Source: Candidatus Omnitrophota bacterium (GTDB lineage Bacteria; Omnitrophota; Gorgyraeia; 1-14-0-20-64-10). Taken from it: a DNA stretch of 6,847 bases. The DNA is taken from positions 1-6,847 of the forward strand of contig JAHFFF010000088.1 of assembly GCA_023248095.1 (NCBI GenBank), read 5' to 3'. Under the pieces are notes generated by a model, which saw only the letters and a program-made list of their open reading frames with translations, ran no database searches and was not told where the DNA came from. Positions 1 to 6,667 of the stretch are shown piece after piece (position 1 is the stretch's first letter; every line of letters starts with the position of its first letter). The translations under genes and the position numbers were made by a program.

Positions 1-1240
1 CCTCATCGGGATTGAGCTCCTTGAGCACCTTGCGGAGCAGCCAAACCTTCTTCAACTCATCCGGCTCCAGCAGGAGCTCTTCCTTGCGCGTGTTGCAGCG
101 CTGGATGTCCAACGCCGGGTAGATCCGCTTCTGGAAGAGATTCCGGTCCAGCGTGATCTCCATGTTGCCGGTTCCCTTGAACTCCTCAAAGATCACCTCA
201 TCCATCCGGCTGCCGGTATCAATGAGCGCGGTCGCGATGATGGTGAGGCTGCCGCCTTCTTCAATCCCGCGCGCCGAGCCGAAAAAGCGCTTCGGCTTGT
301 GCAGCGCTGTGGCATCCACACCGCCGGTTAAGATCCGGCCGCTGTGCGGGGCCACGGTGTTGTAGGCGCGGGCCAGCCGCGTGATGGAGTCCAGCAGGAC
401 CACCACATCCTTCTTGTGCTCCACCAGCCGCTTGGCCTTCTCCAGCACGATCTCGGCCACCTGGATGTGCCGCTCCGCCGGCTCGTCGAAGGTGGAGGAA
501 ACCACCTCGCCGCGCACCGATCGCTGCATGTCGGTCACCTCTTCCGGCCGCTCATCGATCAGCAGCACAATGAGCATCACATCCGGGTAGTTGCGCACGA
601 GCGCGTTAGCAACCTTTTGCAGCAGGATGGTCTTGCCGCTGTAGGGGGGTGCCACGATCAAGCCGCGCTGCCCCTTGCCGATGGGCGCCAGGAGATCCAG
701 GATCCGGGTTGAGATCTCTTGCGGGTCCGTCTCCAGCTTGTACCGCTGGTTCGCATAGATCGGCGTGAGGTTGTCGAACAGTATCTTCACCTTGGCTGCG
801 TCGGGGTTTTCCATGTTGACCGCTTCCACCTTCAGCAGCGCGAAGTACCGCTCTCCCTCCTTCGGCGGCCGGATCTGACCGCTGACCGTATCCCCGGTCC
901 GCAGGTCGAAGCGCCGGATCTGGCTGGGGGAGACGTAGATGTCGTCGGGTCCAGGCAGATAGTTGTAATTCGGGCTGCGCAGGAATCCGAATCCCTCCTG
1001 CAGGATCTCCAGAACCCCCTCTCCGAACATGTTCCCTTCCCGCTCGGCTTGGGCCTGGAGGATCTTGAAGATCAGATCCTGCTTTTTTAAACCGGATATG
1101 CCGTTGACGTTGATATCCTTGGCCACCTTGTTGAGTTCAAGGATGGTCATCCGCTTCAACTTGGCGATATCCAAGTTTTGCGTGGAACTGGAACTGGCTT
1201 GCCCTTCTGATTTTTCTTCAGTCATCTTTTCTTCCGCCAT
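1..1240 (-). CDS. rho: Transcription termination factor Rho (C-terminus cut by window edge)
   Basis: Rho is a hexameric RNA-dependent ATPase and helicase that loads on nascent RNA and ends transcription. The 413 residues present align nearly end to end with E. coli Rho from memory. An acidic N-tail is followed by a Rho_N (SAP-like) helical domain at about 25-65. The cold-shock-type primary RNA site is at 74-142 (GVLEILQEGFGFLR, DDIYVSPSQIRRF, RPPKEGERYFALLKV). The ATPase core has Walker A APPYSGKT at 197-204, the DERPEEVTDM segment at 229-238, Walker B VVVLLDSITR at 279-288, the Q-loop region around HSGRILTGGVDA at 299-310, and EEFKGTGNMEI at 352-362. About 25-30 C-terminal residues are missing beyond position 1. 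I chose ATG at 1240 because AAAGGAG lies 9 nt upstream; the in-frame ATG at 1225 has no such site. The start overlaps the end of coaE by 23 nt, which suggests translational coupling. The P-loop residues Y200-S201, where E. coli has K-A, are unusual. Confidence 0.97.
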   Translation of the reverse strand, partial: MAEEKMTEEKSEGQASSSSTQNLDIAKLKRMTILELNKVAKDINVNGISGLKKQDLIFKILQAQAEREGNMFGEGVLEILQEGFGFLRSPNYNYLPGPDDIYVSPSQIRRFDLRTGDTVSGQIRPPKEGERYFALLKVEAVNMENPDAAKVKILFDNLTPIYANQRYKLETDPQEISTRILDLLAPIGKGQRGLIVAPPYSGKTILLQKVANALVRNYPDVMLIVLLIDERPEEVTDMQRSVRGEVVSSTFDEPAERHIQVAEIVLEKAKRLVEHKKDVVVLLDSITRLARAYNTVAPHSGRILTGGVDATALHKPKRFFGSARGIEEGGSLTIIATALIDTGSRMDEVIFEEFKGTGNMEITLDRNLFQKRIYPALDIQRCNTRKEELLLEPDELKKVWLLRKVLKELNPDE

Positions 1241-1844
1241 GGACTCCTTCTCCTTTGATGTTCTTCCAAATCCGAACCACCTGTCGGCGAGTCGCCGATT
1301 GGGACCCGCCATTGTTCACCACGAAATCCGCCTGCCTGATCTTCTCGCGAAGGGGCAGTTGAAATGAGCTCCTGCGCTCGAACTCCTCCCGGCTCCAGCC
1401 GGACCGCCTCTTCAGGCGGCGGGCCGCCACACTCGGAGGAGCCGAGACCACCACCAGCGCATCGGTCTTGTACGCCGGGCCAGACTCGATCAGCAGCGGG
1501 ATATCCAGCACCGCCGCCCCGTTGGGATTGCGGCGCTCCAACTGCCACAGCAACTCCTGGATTCGATCCCGGACCGCGGGATGCACAATCCGGCAGAGGA
1601 CCCGCAAATGCCTTTGGCTGTGGAACACAACCGATCCTAACCGCTTGCGATCGATCCGGCCTTCCCGTGTGAGGACACCCTTCCCGAACTCCGCCCGGAT
1701 CTTTCTACAGACGGCGGTCCTAGGCTTCATTAAGGAATGGGCGATCCGGTCGGCATCCAGAACCGTTGCCCCCAGATCATGAAACATACCTGCAACAGTG
1801 GACTTGCCGGTTCCCACGCCCCCGGTCAACCCGATCACCTTCAT
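1218..1844 (-). CDS. coaE: Dephospho-CoA kinase
   Basis: CoaE is a cytosolic P-loop kinase that phosphorylates the 3'-hydroxyl of dephospho-CoA with ATP, the last step of coenzyme A synthesis. The protein has 208 residues, the usual family length. Visible family marks in order are the P-loop GGVGTGKS (8-15), DAD (30-32), the helical CoA-binding part with VHP (87-89), DIPLLIESG (114-122, typical family form DVPLLFE), and the C-terminal block QLPLREKIRQADFVVNNGG (162-180), which corresponds to the Q-x5-K-x3-AD-VI-N-G pattern. The start ATG leads straight into the first beta strand (KVIGLTGG), as expected for the family, so no alternative start is needed. There is no clear Shine-Dalgarno site. 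The ATG lies 3 nt after the polA stop codon, so its translation probably depends on ribosomes finishing polA. Its end overlaps the rho start by 23 nt in another frame. Confidence 0.96.
   Translation of the reverse strand: MKVIGLTGGVGTGKSTVAGMFHDLGATVLDADRIAHSLMKPRTAVCRKIRAEFGKGVLTREGRIDRKRLGSVVFHSQRHLRVLCRIVHPAVRDRIQELLWQLERRNPNGAAVLDIPLLIESGPAYKTDALVVVSAPPSVAARRLKRRSGWSREEFERRSSFQLPLREKIRQADFVVNNGGSQSATRRQVVRIWKNIKGEGVHGGRKDD
1244..1256 (-). promoter_or_regulatory. Ribosome binding site of rho, inside the coaE 3' end
   Basis: Read on the minus strand, AAAGGAGAAGGAG precedes the rho ATG at 1240. It holds two overlapping Shine-Dalgarno-like GGAG cores. The upstream core sits 9 nt from the ATG, near the best spacing, and the downstream core only 3 nt from it. 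The site lies within the last codons of coaE, and it is what decides between the two candidate rho starts (1240 over 1225). Confidence 0.7.
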
Positions 1845-1847
1845 GGA

Positions 1848-4499
1848 TCACGCGTGGGAGGCCTCGTACCAGTTCCGCCCCCTCTTCACGTTGACCTCGA
1901 TCGGGACCCGCAGGCGGATCGGCTTGCCGGAAAGGGTGGGCGACTCCATCATCTCCTTGACCATCCCCTGCACCGATTCCAATTCCCGCCCAGGCAGATC
2001 AAAGATCAGCTCGTCATGCACCTGGCAGACCATGCGGGCACTCAGGCCCTTCTCCTCCAATGCCCGGTCGATGGCCACCATTGCCACCTTGATGATGTCT
2101 GCCGCGGAACCCTGAATGGGGGCGTTCACCGCCATCCGCTCGGCAAACTGTCGCACCGTCGGTTCCTTGGCGTTGAGCTCCGGGATGTTGCGCCGACGGT
2201 TGAACAAGGTGGTGCAAAATCCGCGGCTGCGGGCCTCTTCCACGGAGCGGGTCAGATACCCCCGCACGCCGGGATACCGTTCAAAATAACGCTGAATGAA
2301 ATCGGCTGCTTGGGCTTGGTCCACCTCCAGTTCCTTGGCCAGCCCAAACGAGCTCATCCCATAGATGATCCCGAAGTTGATGGTCTTGGCCACCCCCCTC
2401 TGATCCGGCGTAACCTCCTCCGGCTTCGCATGGAAGATCTCCGCCGCCGTGACCCGATGGATGTCCTGCCCTTTCCGAAACGCCTCGATCAACGCCTCAT
2501 CCTCCGACACATGCGCGAGGATCCTCAGCTCGATCTGAGAGTAATCGGCCGCCAGCAACCAGCCATCCGGCTCCGAGGCCGTGAAGCCCCGGCGGATCTG
2601 CCTGCCCAATTCGGCCCGAATCGGAATGTTCTGCAGATTCGGCGCAGAGGAGGAAAGCCGGCCCGTGGCCGTCACCATCTGGTTGAAGGAGGCATGGATC
2701 CGGCCAGTCTTCGGATGGATCAGGCGCGGGATCGCCTCCACATAGGTGGAGTTTAATTTCGCCAGCTCCCGGTACTCCAAGATTTTCTGGGGAAGCTCAT
2801 GCATCCCCGCAAGCCGGCGCAGGACCTCCTCGTCCGTCGAGGCGCCGGTCTTCGTTCTTTTCAACACCGGCAGCTTCAACCGCTCAAAGAGGACCTGGCC
2901 CAATTGTTTGGGGGAATTCAGGTTGAAGGGACCGCCCGACAGTTTCTCAATCTCTTGGGTGAGGCGCTCCAGGCTCTTGTTGATCTGCTTGGCCAAATCC
3001 TGAAAGGCCGCCGGATCCACCGCCATCCCATGGAACTCCATCCGGGCCAGCACCCGAGCCAACGGGATCTCCACCTCGGTCATCAACAGGGAGAGGGATC
3101 TCTCCTCGATCTGGCCTTCCAAATGGGGCATCAGCTGCCATGCCGCTTCGGCCTTCAACGCCGCAGCCCGAAGCGGGTCCTTCTCCGCCGTTGCGCGACC
3201 CAGGTGCTCCATCGCCAGATCTTCCATCTCATGCGACGGCCGGCCCGGATCCAACAGATAGGAAGCGATGCAGGGATCGGAGATCGGCCCCTTCAGATCG
3301 AGCCCTTCCCTCTGCAGGAGGAGGAATATCTCCTTCAGGCTGGGACAGATCTTGACCACCCGAGAATCTTCCCAGAGGAACCGAAGCTCCTTCAGCGGCA
3401 CCGACCCAGGAAGGGCAGCGGCACCACCGGCCCCCCAGGAAACTCCGATGGCCCGAATCTCGGCCTGCATCGCAGCATCGGACCCGATCTCCAGCACCAC
3501 GGCAATCCGGCCGGCCTTGCGAATTTCCTCTTCCTGCTGACGAAGCCCTCGCGCAGAATCCGGCTCGGCTACCCTGACATCCGCGGAACCTGCCGCCTGT
3601 TCCGGTGCAAACTCCTTCATCAACACTCTGAACTCCAGCGCCTGGAACAAGCGGTGCAGGACCTCTCGGTCCGGATCCTTTCTCTCCATCTCCTTCCAAT
3701 CAAGCCTCAGGGGAACCTCAGTGTCCAAGGCGGCCAATTCGCGGCTCATCTGCAGTTGATCAGCATTCGTCCGAATCGCCTGCGCGACCGAAGGCTTGAC
3801 TGCCGTTCCCTTTCCCTGCTCCAAAGATTTCATCAATGCCTCAATCGAGCCGAACCGCTGGATGAGATCCACCGCCGTCTTCTCTCCGATGCCCGGAACG
3901 CCGGGAATCGCATCCACCTCATCCCCCATGAGCGCCATCACATCCACCACCTGATCCGGCCGCAGGCGCCATTTCTCGGAGAGGGTGGACTCGTCCAAGA
4001 TCTCGTGCCCGTCCCGCAGCGGGCGGTACACCTTGATCTTTTTTCCCAGCAACTGAAGCGCATCCTTATCCCCCGTGACCAGATAAACCGTCAACCCCTC
4101 CTGGGACGCCCGAAGGGCAACGGTCCCCAGGATGTCGTCCGCCTCATACCCTTCCTGCTCGAAGATCGGGATTCGAAAACCCCGCAGCACCTGCTTGATC
4201 AACGGGATCTGGTCCACCAGGGCCTCGGGCATCGGCTTTCGGTGAACCTTGTACCCCTCGAACCGCAGGTGCCGGAAGGTGGGTTTGGGCAGATCAAACG
4301 CAACCGCCAAATAATCCGGTTGCTCTTCCTCCATCAGCTTCCGAAGCATCGCCACCACGCCGTAAACGGCATTGGTCGGCTGCCCCTTGGAGGTGCTTAA
4401 GTTCCTGATGGCGTAGAACGCCCGATAACAGAAAGAAGATCCATCAATCAGGAACAGCCGCCTATCGGGCTCTCGTTGAGGGGATTGTGAATTTGTAAT
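1848..4499 (-). CDS. polA: DNA polymerase I; start codon uncertain, possibly AUU at 4499
   Basis: PolA fills gaps and removes primers during replication and repair. Numbered from ATT 4499 it has 883 residues. The 5' nuclease domain shows LIDGSS (17-22), YEADD (118-122), TGDKDALQLL (142-151) and the DNA-binding GDEVDAIPGVPGIGEKTA (192-209). A 3'-5' exonuclease-like domain at about 316-473 lacks the catalytic acids. The polymerase domain is complete: motif A DYSQIELR (652-659), motif B RGVAKTINFGIIYG (701-714, Phe at the dideoxy-discriminating position) and motif C QVHDELIF (826-833). The first ATG/GTG/TTG in frame is GTG 4358, which gives 836 residues but removes the LIDGSS strand with its metal-binding Asp. 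Homology clearly continues upstream to CTG 4457 (LFLIDGSSFCYRAFYAI). The in-frame stop is TAA at 4506-4508. Between the two, ATT 4499, ATC 4502 and CTG 4457 are the possible starts. The gene is certain, its start is not. Confidence 0.95.
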   Translation of the reverse strand: MTNSQSPQREPDRRLFLIDGSSFCYRAFYAIRNLSTSKGQPTNAVYGVVAMLRKLMEEEQPDYLAVAFDLPKPTFRHLRFEGYKVHRKPMPEALVDQIPLIKQVLRGFRIPIFEQEGYEADDILGTVALRASQEGLTVYLVTGDKDALQLLGKKIKVYRPLRDGHEILDESTLSEKWRLRPDQVVDVMALMGDEVDAIPGVPGIGEKTAVDLIQRFGSIEALMKSLEQGKGTAVKPSVAQAIRTNADQLQMSRELAALDTEVPLRLDWKEMERKDPDREVLHRLFQALEFRVLMKEFAPEQAAGSADVRVAEPDSARGLRQQEEEIRKAGRIAVVLEIGSDAAMQAEIRAIGVSWGAGGAAALPGSVPLKELRFLWEDSRVVKICPSLKEIFLLLQREGLDLKGPISDPCIASYLLDPGRPSHEMEDLAMEHLGRATAEKDPLRAAALKAEAAWQLMPHLEGQIEERSLSLLMTEVEIPLARVLARMEFHGMAVDPAAFQDLAKQINKSLERLTQEIEKLSGGPFNLNSPKQLGQVLFERLKLPVLKRTKTGASTDEEVLRRLAGMHELPQKILEYRELAKLNSTYVEAIPRLIHPKTGRIHASFNQMVTATGRLSSSAPNLQNIPIRAELGRQIRRGFTASEPDGWLLAADYSQIELRILAHVSEDEALIEAFRKGQDIHRVTAAEIFHAKPEEVTPDQRGVAKTINFGIIYGMSSFGLAKELEVDQAQAADFIQRYFERYPGVRGYLTRSVEEARSRGFCTTLFNRRRNIPELNAKEPTVRQFAERMAVNAPIQGSAADIIKVAMVAIDRALEEKGLSARMVCQVHDELIFDLPGRELESVQGMVKEMMESPTLSGKPIRLRVPIEVNVKRGRNWYEASHA

Positions 4500-4520
4500 G
4501 ATTGATTAGGGTGTAGCGGC

Positions 4521-5597
4521 TTACTTCGCCCTGGCCAGCGCCTTTTCGGACCGTTCCAGACCCTGCCTTGCTTCCCGATTGTTGGGATCCAAGGTCAGGA
4601 TCTGTTTGAACTGGTCTTTCGCATCCTGATAGTGGCCTTCTCGCATTGCGGTCAGTGCACGGTTGTACAACTCCCCCGCGCTTCGTTGCCGAACTTGCGA
4701 TTTCTCCTTCGCGTACGCCTCGGCAACAGATTCAGCCTGGGCCGACACAGCATGAGCCTGCCCCTCCTGCTGAGCCTGAAGCCTCTCTTCTGCCTCTCGG
4801 AGGGCCTCCTCCCTGGCAGTCTCAGCGGTCTTCGCGGCCTTCTTCATCTCCTTCTTGCGCCGAGCGGCCTGCACCTTTTTACCGCGCGCCTTAGCAGGTT
4901 TAAACCCCTTGGCCAGGCGGGCCTCCTCTTTTTGAGCACGGACCTCGGTCACCTGGAGCAGCTTCCTTGCATTCACATTGCCGGGATCCAGTTTCAACGC
5001 CTGCTGAAATTGCTCGGCAGCCTTATCCCAGCGCCCAGCCTCCAGGTGCACCCGCCCAGCCAGAACCGCCTTCTGGACCTCATCCTTCCGCTTCATGGTC
5101 AACGCTTCTTGTGACTCAGGAATCGGCAGGTTGTACTTGGTCAGTTTCTCCCGAGCCTTGATCACCCAAGGATCGCTGGAAGAACCCATCTGAACCCGTG
5201 CGCCCCAGTGGTTGGCCGCCTCCTTCACCCGGTTGGTCTCTTCGTACAGAAGGGCGAGATTGGAGTGGGCAGCCGCTAGGTCCGGCTTAAACCTCAACGC
5301 GGTCTTATACGCCTCCTCGGCGCGATCGATCTTACCCATGCTTTCCAGGACGACTCCCAAATCGTTGTAGGCCTCAGCGTAGCCCGGCCGGACAGTGATT
5401 GCCTTTTGATAAGCAGCGGCCGCTCTCTCGAGATCTCCAACGGATTGGAGTTGACGTCCCTCTTCACGGTACGCCACCCCCTCCTGCATAACGATTTCGC
5501 CGGGGATTGGCATTCTATTTGTCGCACAGAGGGAGATCACCAAGAGCAGAAGGCCACCCAGTCGAAACCAGATGGAATGTTGGAAGGTTCTCTCCAT
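4521..5597 (-). CDS. Secreted TPR-repeat protein with a Lys/Ala/Glu-rich central linker
   Basis: This 358-residue protein has tetratricopeptide repeats, helical hairpins that bind protein partners; its specific role is not evident. Residues 12-25 (RLGGLLLLVISLCA) form a hydrophobic export signal after a short N-terminus. C24 is preceded by ISL rather than a canonical lipobox, so lipoprotein status is doubtful. Three TPR units in tandem span about 39-139 (G-D--A---Y-KAI--P, YNDLGVVLESMGK, HSNLALLYEETN). A fourth is at about 173-206 (GRWDKAAEQFQQALKLDP) and a fifth at about 307-340 (GHYQDAKDQFKQILTLDP). Between the fourth and fifth lies a charged, probably helical stretch at 217-303, first basic and then rich in Ala, Glu and Gln. 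I chose ATG 5597 because it keeps the signal peptide intact; no Shine-Dalgarno site precedes it. It is the first gene of the run leading into polA and lies directly behind a good promoter. Confidence 0.85.
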   Translation of the reverse strand: MERTFQHSIWFRLGGLLLLVISLCATNRMPIPGEIVMQEGVAYREEGRQLQSVGDLERAAAAYQKAITVRPGYAEAYNDLGVVLESMGKIDRAEEAYKTALRFKPDLAAAHSNLALLYEETNRVKEAANHWGARVQMGSSSDPWVIKAREKLTKYNLPIPESQEALTMKRKDEVQKAVLAGRVHLEAGRWDKAAEQFQQALKLDPGNVNARKLLQVTEVRAQKEEARLAKGFKPAKARGKKVQAARRKKEMKKAAKTAETAREEALREAEERLQAQQEGQAHAVSAQAESVAEAYAKEKSQVRQRSAGELYNRALTAMREGHYQDAKDQFKQILTLDPNNREARQGLERSEKALARAK

Positions 5598-5612
5598 TGA
5601 AATTCTGCGGTT

Positions 5613-5641
5613 AGTGTATCCAATTACTCAAGTTCTGTCAA
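5613..5641 (-). promoter_or_regulatory. Sigma70-type promoter for the TPR-polA-coaE-rho run
   Basis: On the minus strand a perfect -35 hexamer TTGACA (5641-5636) is followed by a 17-bp spacer and TACACT (5618-5613), which matches the -10 consensus TATAAT at four of six positions, including the key A2 and T6. Transcription should begin near 5606, leaving a leader of only about 9-10 nt before the ATG at 5597. That fits the missing Shine-Dalgarno site and points to near-leaderless translation of the TPR gene. The region is visibly richer in A and T than the flanking genes. Confidence 0.65.
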
Positions 5642-5659
5642 GACAATGTCCTCATCCCT

Positions 5660-6667
5660 GTGATATCTTTGCTGAAGATGCTTCTCCTCTTTATTGTGAT
5701 GCTTCAGGCTGTCTTCTGGACAACACCTGTCTACTCGGAGGAGACCCACCCTCCCCAGCGAGGGATGTGGGTCTGGCACCTCCAATGCTATGCCACCCGC
5801 GCCAAAAGAGAACAGCTCATCCAATTCTGCAAATCGGAAAGGATCACCCTCCTCTTGGTCCAGGTTCATTACGACATGGATCGAAGGGCCAAAACTCCCC
5901 GCGGGCTGCGCAGGCCCCAGGCGTATGGGGACCTCATTCAGAAAGCGAGGGAAGCCGGAATTTCCGTCGAAGCGCTGGAAGGAGATCCGGAGTGGTCGCA
6001 CCCAGCCGGACAAGGGACCTTCTGGCCGAAGCTGAAGGTGATCCTGGACTGGTACAAGGCTCAGCCGCCAAACCGGCGTTTCGCCGGCCTGCATCTGGAC
6101 GTCGAACCGTATCTGCTGAGCGAATTCCAAACCACCCACAAGCTGGATCTCTTACGGGGATACCTCCAGTTTATGGCCCAGGCCCGGGACCGGGTGAAAC
6201 AGTGCGATCCTTCCTTGATCTTCGCCGCGGACATCCCCTTCTGGTATGACGTTTACGAGGAGGATGAATACCTGAACCATTGCGTCCTCGAATTTCATGG
6301 GAAGAAGAAATATGCCAGCAGCCATCTTCAGGACATCTGCGATTACGTCGGGATCATGTCCTACCGGCGCAATGCACTGGGAGAGAATTCCATCACCCGG
6401 CTGTGCGAAGGGGAGCTGGCCTATGCGGAAAAGATCGGCAAAAAGATTTTCTGCGGTGTCGAAACATCCCCGGGCCAGGACCCGCCGACCATCTCCTTTT
6501 ATGGAACCGACCCGCCCCTCTTCCGGGAACAATTAGCCTTAGTTGAGAAGGCCTTCCGGGGCCGGCCCGGCTTCGGCGGGATCCTGATCCATCATTACCT
6601 GAGCTACCAAGCCTTCCTTCGGAAGAGAATTACGCCGCTTCGCCCAGCTCTCGGAGGGCACGGGTAA
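5660..6667 (+). CDS. Secreted TIM-barrel protein, glycoside hydrolase-like (GH18-like signature)
   Basis: This 335-residue protein begins with an export signal (hydrophobic 4-20, likely cleavage after VYS at 24-26), so the mature part is probably periplasmic or extracellular. Eight strand-like segments are spaced as in a (beta/alpha)8 barrel: GMWVW (35-39), ITLLLVQV (62-69), ISVEALEGD (101-109), FAGLHLDVEPY (141-151), SLIFAADIPFW (185-195), YVGIMSYR (229-236), KIFCGVETS (262-270) and FGGILIHHY (305-313). The fourth strand AGLHLDVE resembles the GH18 pattern DGxDxDxE with its first two Asp replaced by A and H, while D147 and E149 remain. MSY on strand six is also GH18-like. The substrate is unknown, and activity is not shown. 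The start is uncertain: GTG 5660 is the most upstream option and ATG 5678 keeps the signal peptide too; neither has a clear Shine-Dalgarno site. The gene is divergent from the TPR gene, and its last 38 bp overlap the convergent neighbour. Confidence 0.8.
   Translation: MISLLKMLLLFIVMLQAVFWTTPVYSEETHPPQRGMWVWHLQCYATRAKREQLIQFCKSERITLLLVQVHYDMDRRAKTPRGLRRPQAYGDLIQKAREAGISVEALEGDPEWSHPAGQGTFWPKLKVILDWYKAQPPNRRFAGLHLDVEPYLLSEFQTTHKLDLLRGYLQFMAQARDRVKQCDPSLIFAADIPFWYDVYEEDEYLNHCVLEFHGKKKYASSHLQDICDYVGIMSYRRNALGENSITRLCEGELAYAEKIGKKIFCGVETSPGQDPPTISFYGTDPPLFREQLALVEKAFRGRPGFGGILIHHYLSYQAFLRKRITPLRPALGGHG

Noticed and set aside
21..24. Possible lipobox at C24 of the TPR protein (residue numbers)
   Set aside because: The residue before the Cys is Leu rather than Gly, Ala or Ser, so it does not meet the usual lipobox pattern.
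344..1090. Two plus-strand open frames opposite rho
   Set aside because: They mirror the conserved Rho coding frame, which continues unbroken on the minus strand through the whole region.
1737..2756. 339-codon plus-strand open frame opposite the polA 3' end and the coaE start
   Set aside because: Shadow of polA/coaE: low-complexity His/Arg/Gly/Pro composition, no start signals, no recognisable motif.
2799..4400. 533-codon open frame on the plus strand opposite polA
   Set aside because: It is fully antisense to a strongly conserved polymerase, is rich in Arg, Gln, His, Leu and Pro with no domain pattern, and arises from codon bias in the real gene.
5646..5663. Five-codon open frame ATG...TGA overlapping the GTG 5660 start
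   Set aside because: No ribosome binding site and too short to tell from chance.
5640..5669. Possible plus-strand promoter (AAGACA, 18 bp, TATCTT) for the TIM-barrel gene
   Set aside because: Each hexamer matches consensus at only four of six positions, and the element would overlap the GTG 5660 start. Too weak to list.
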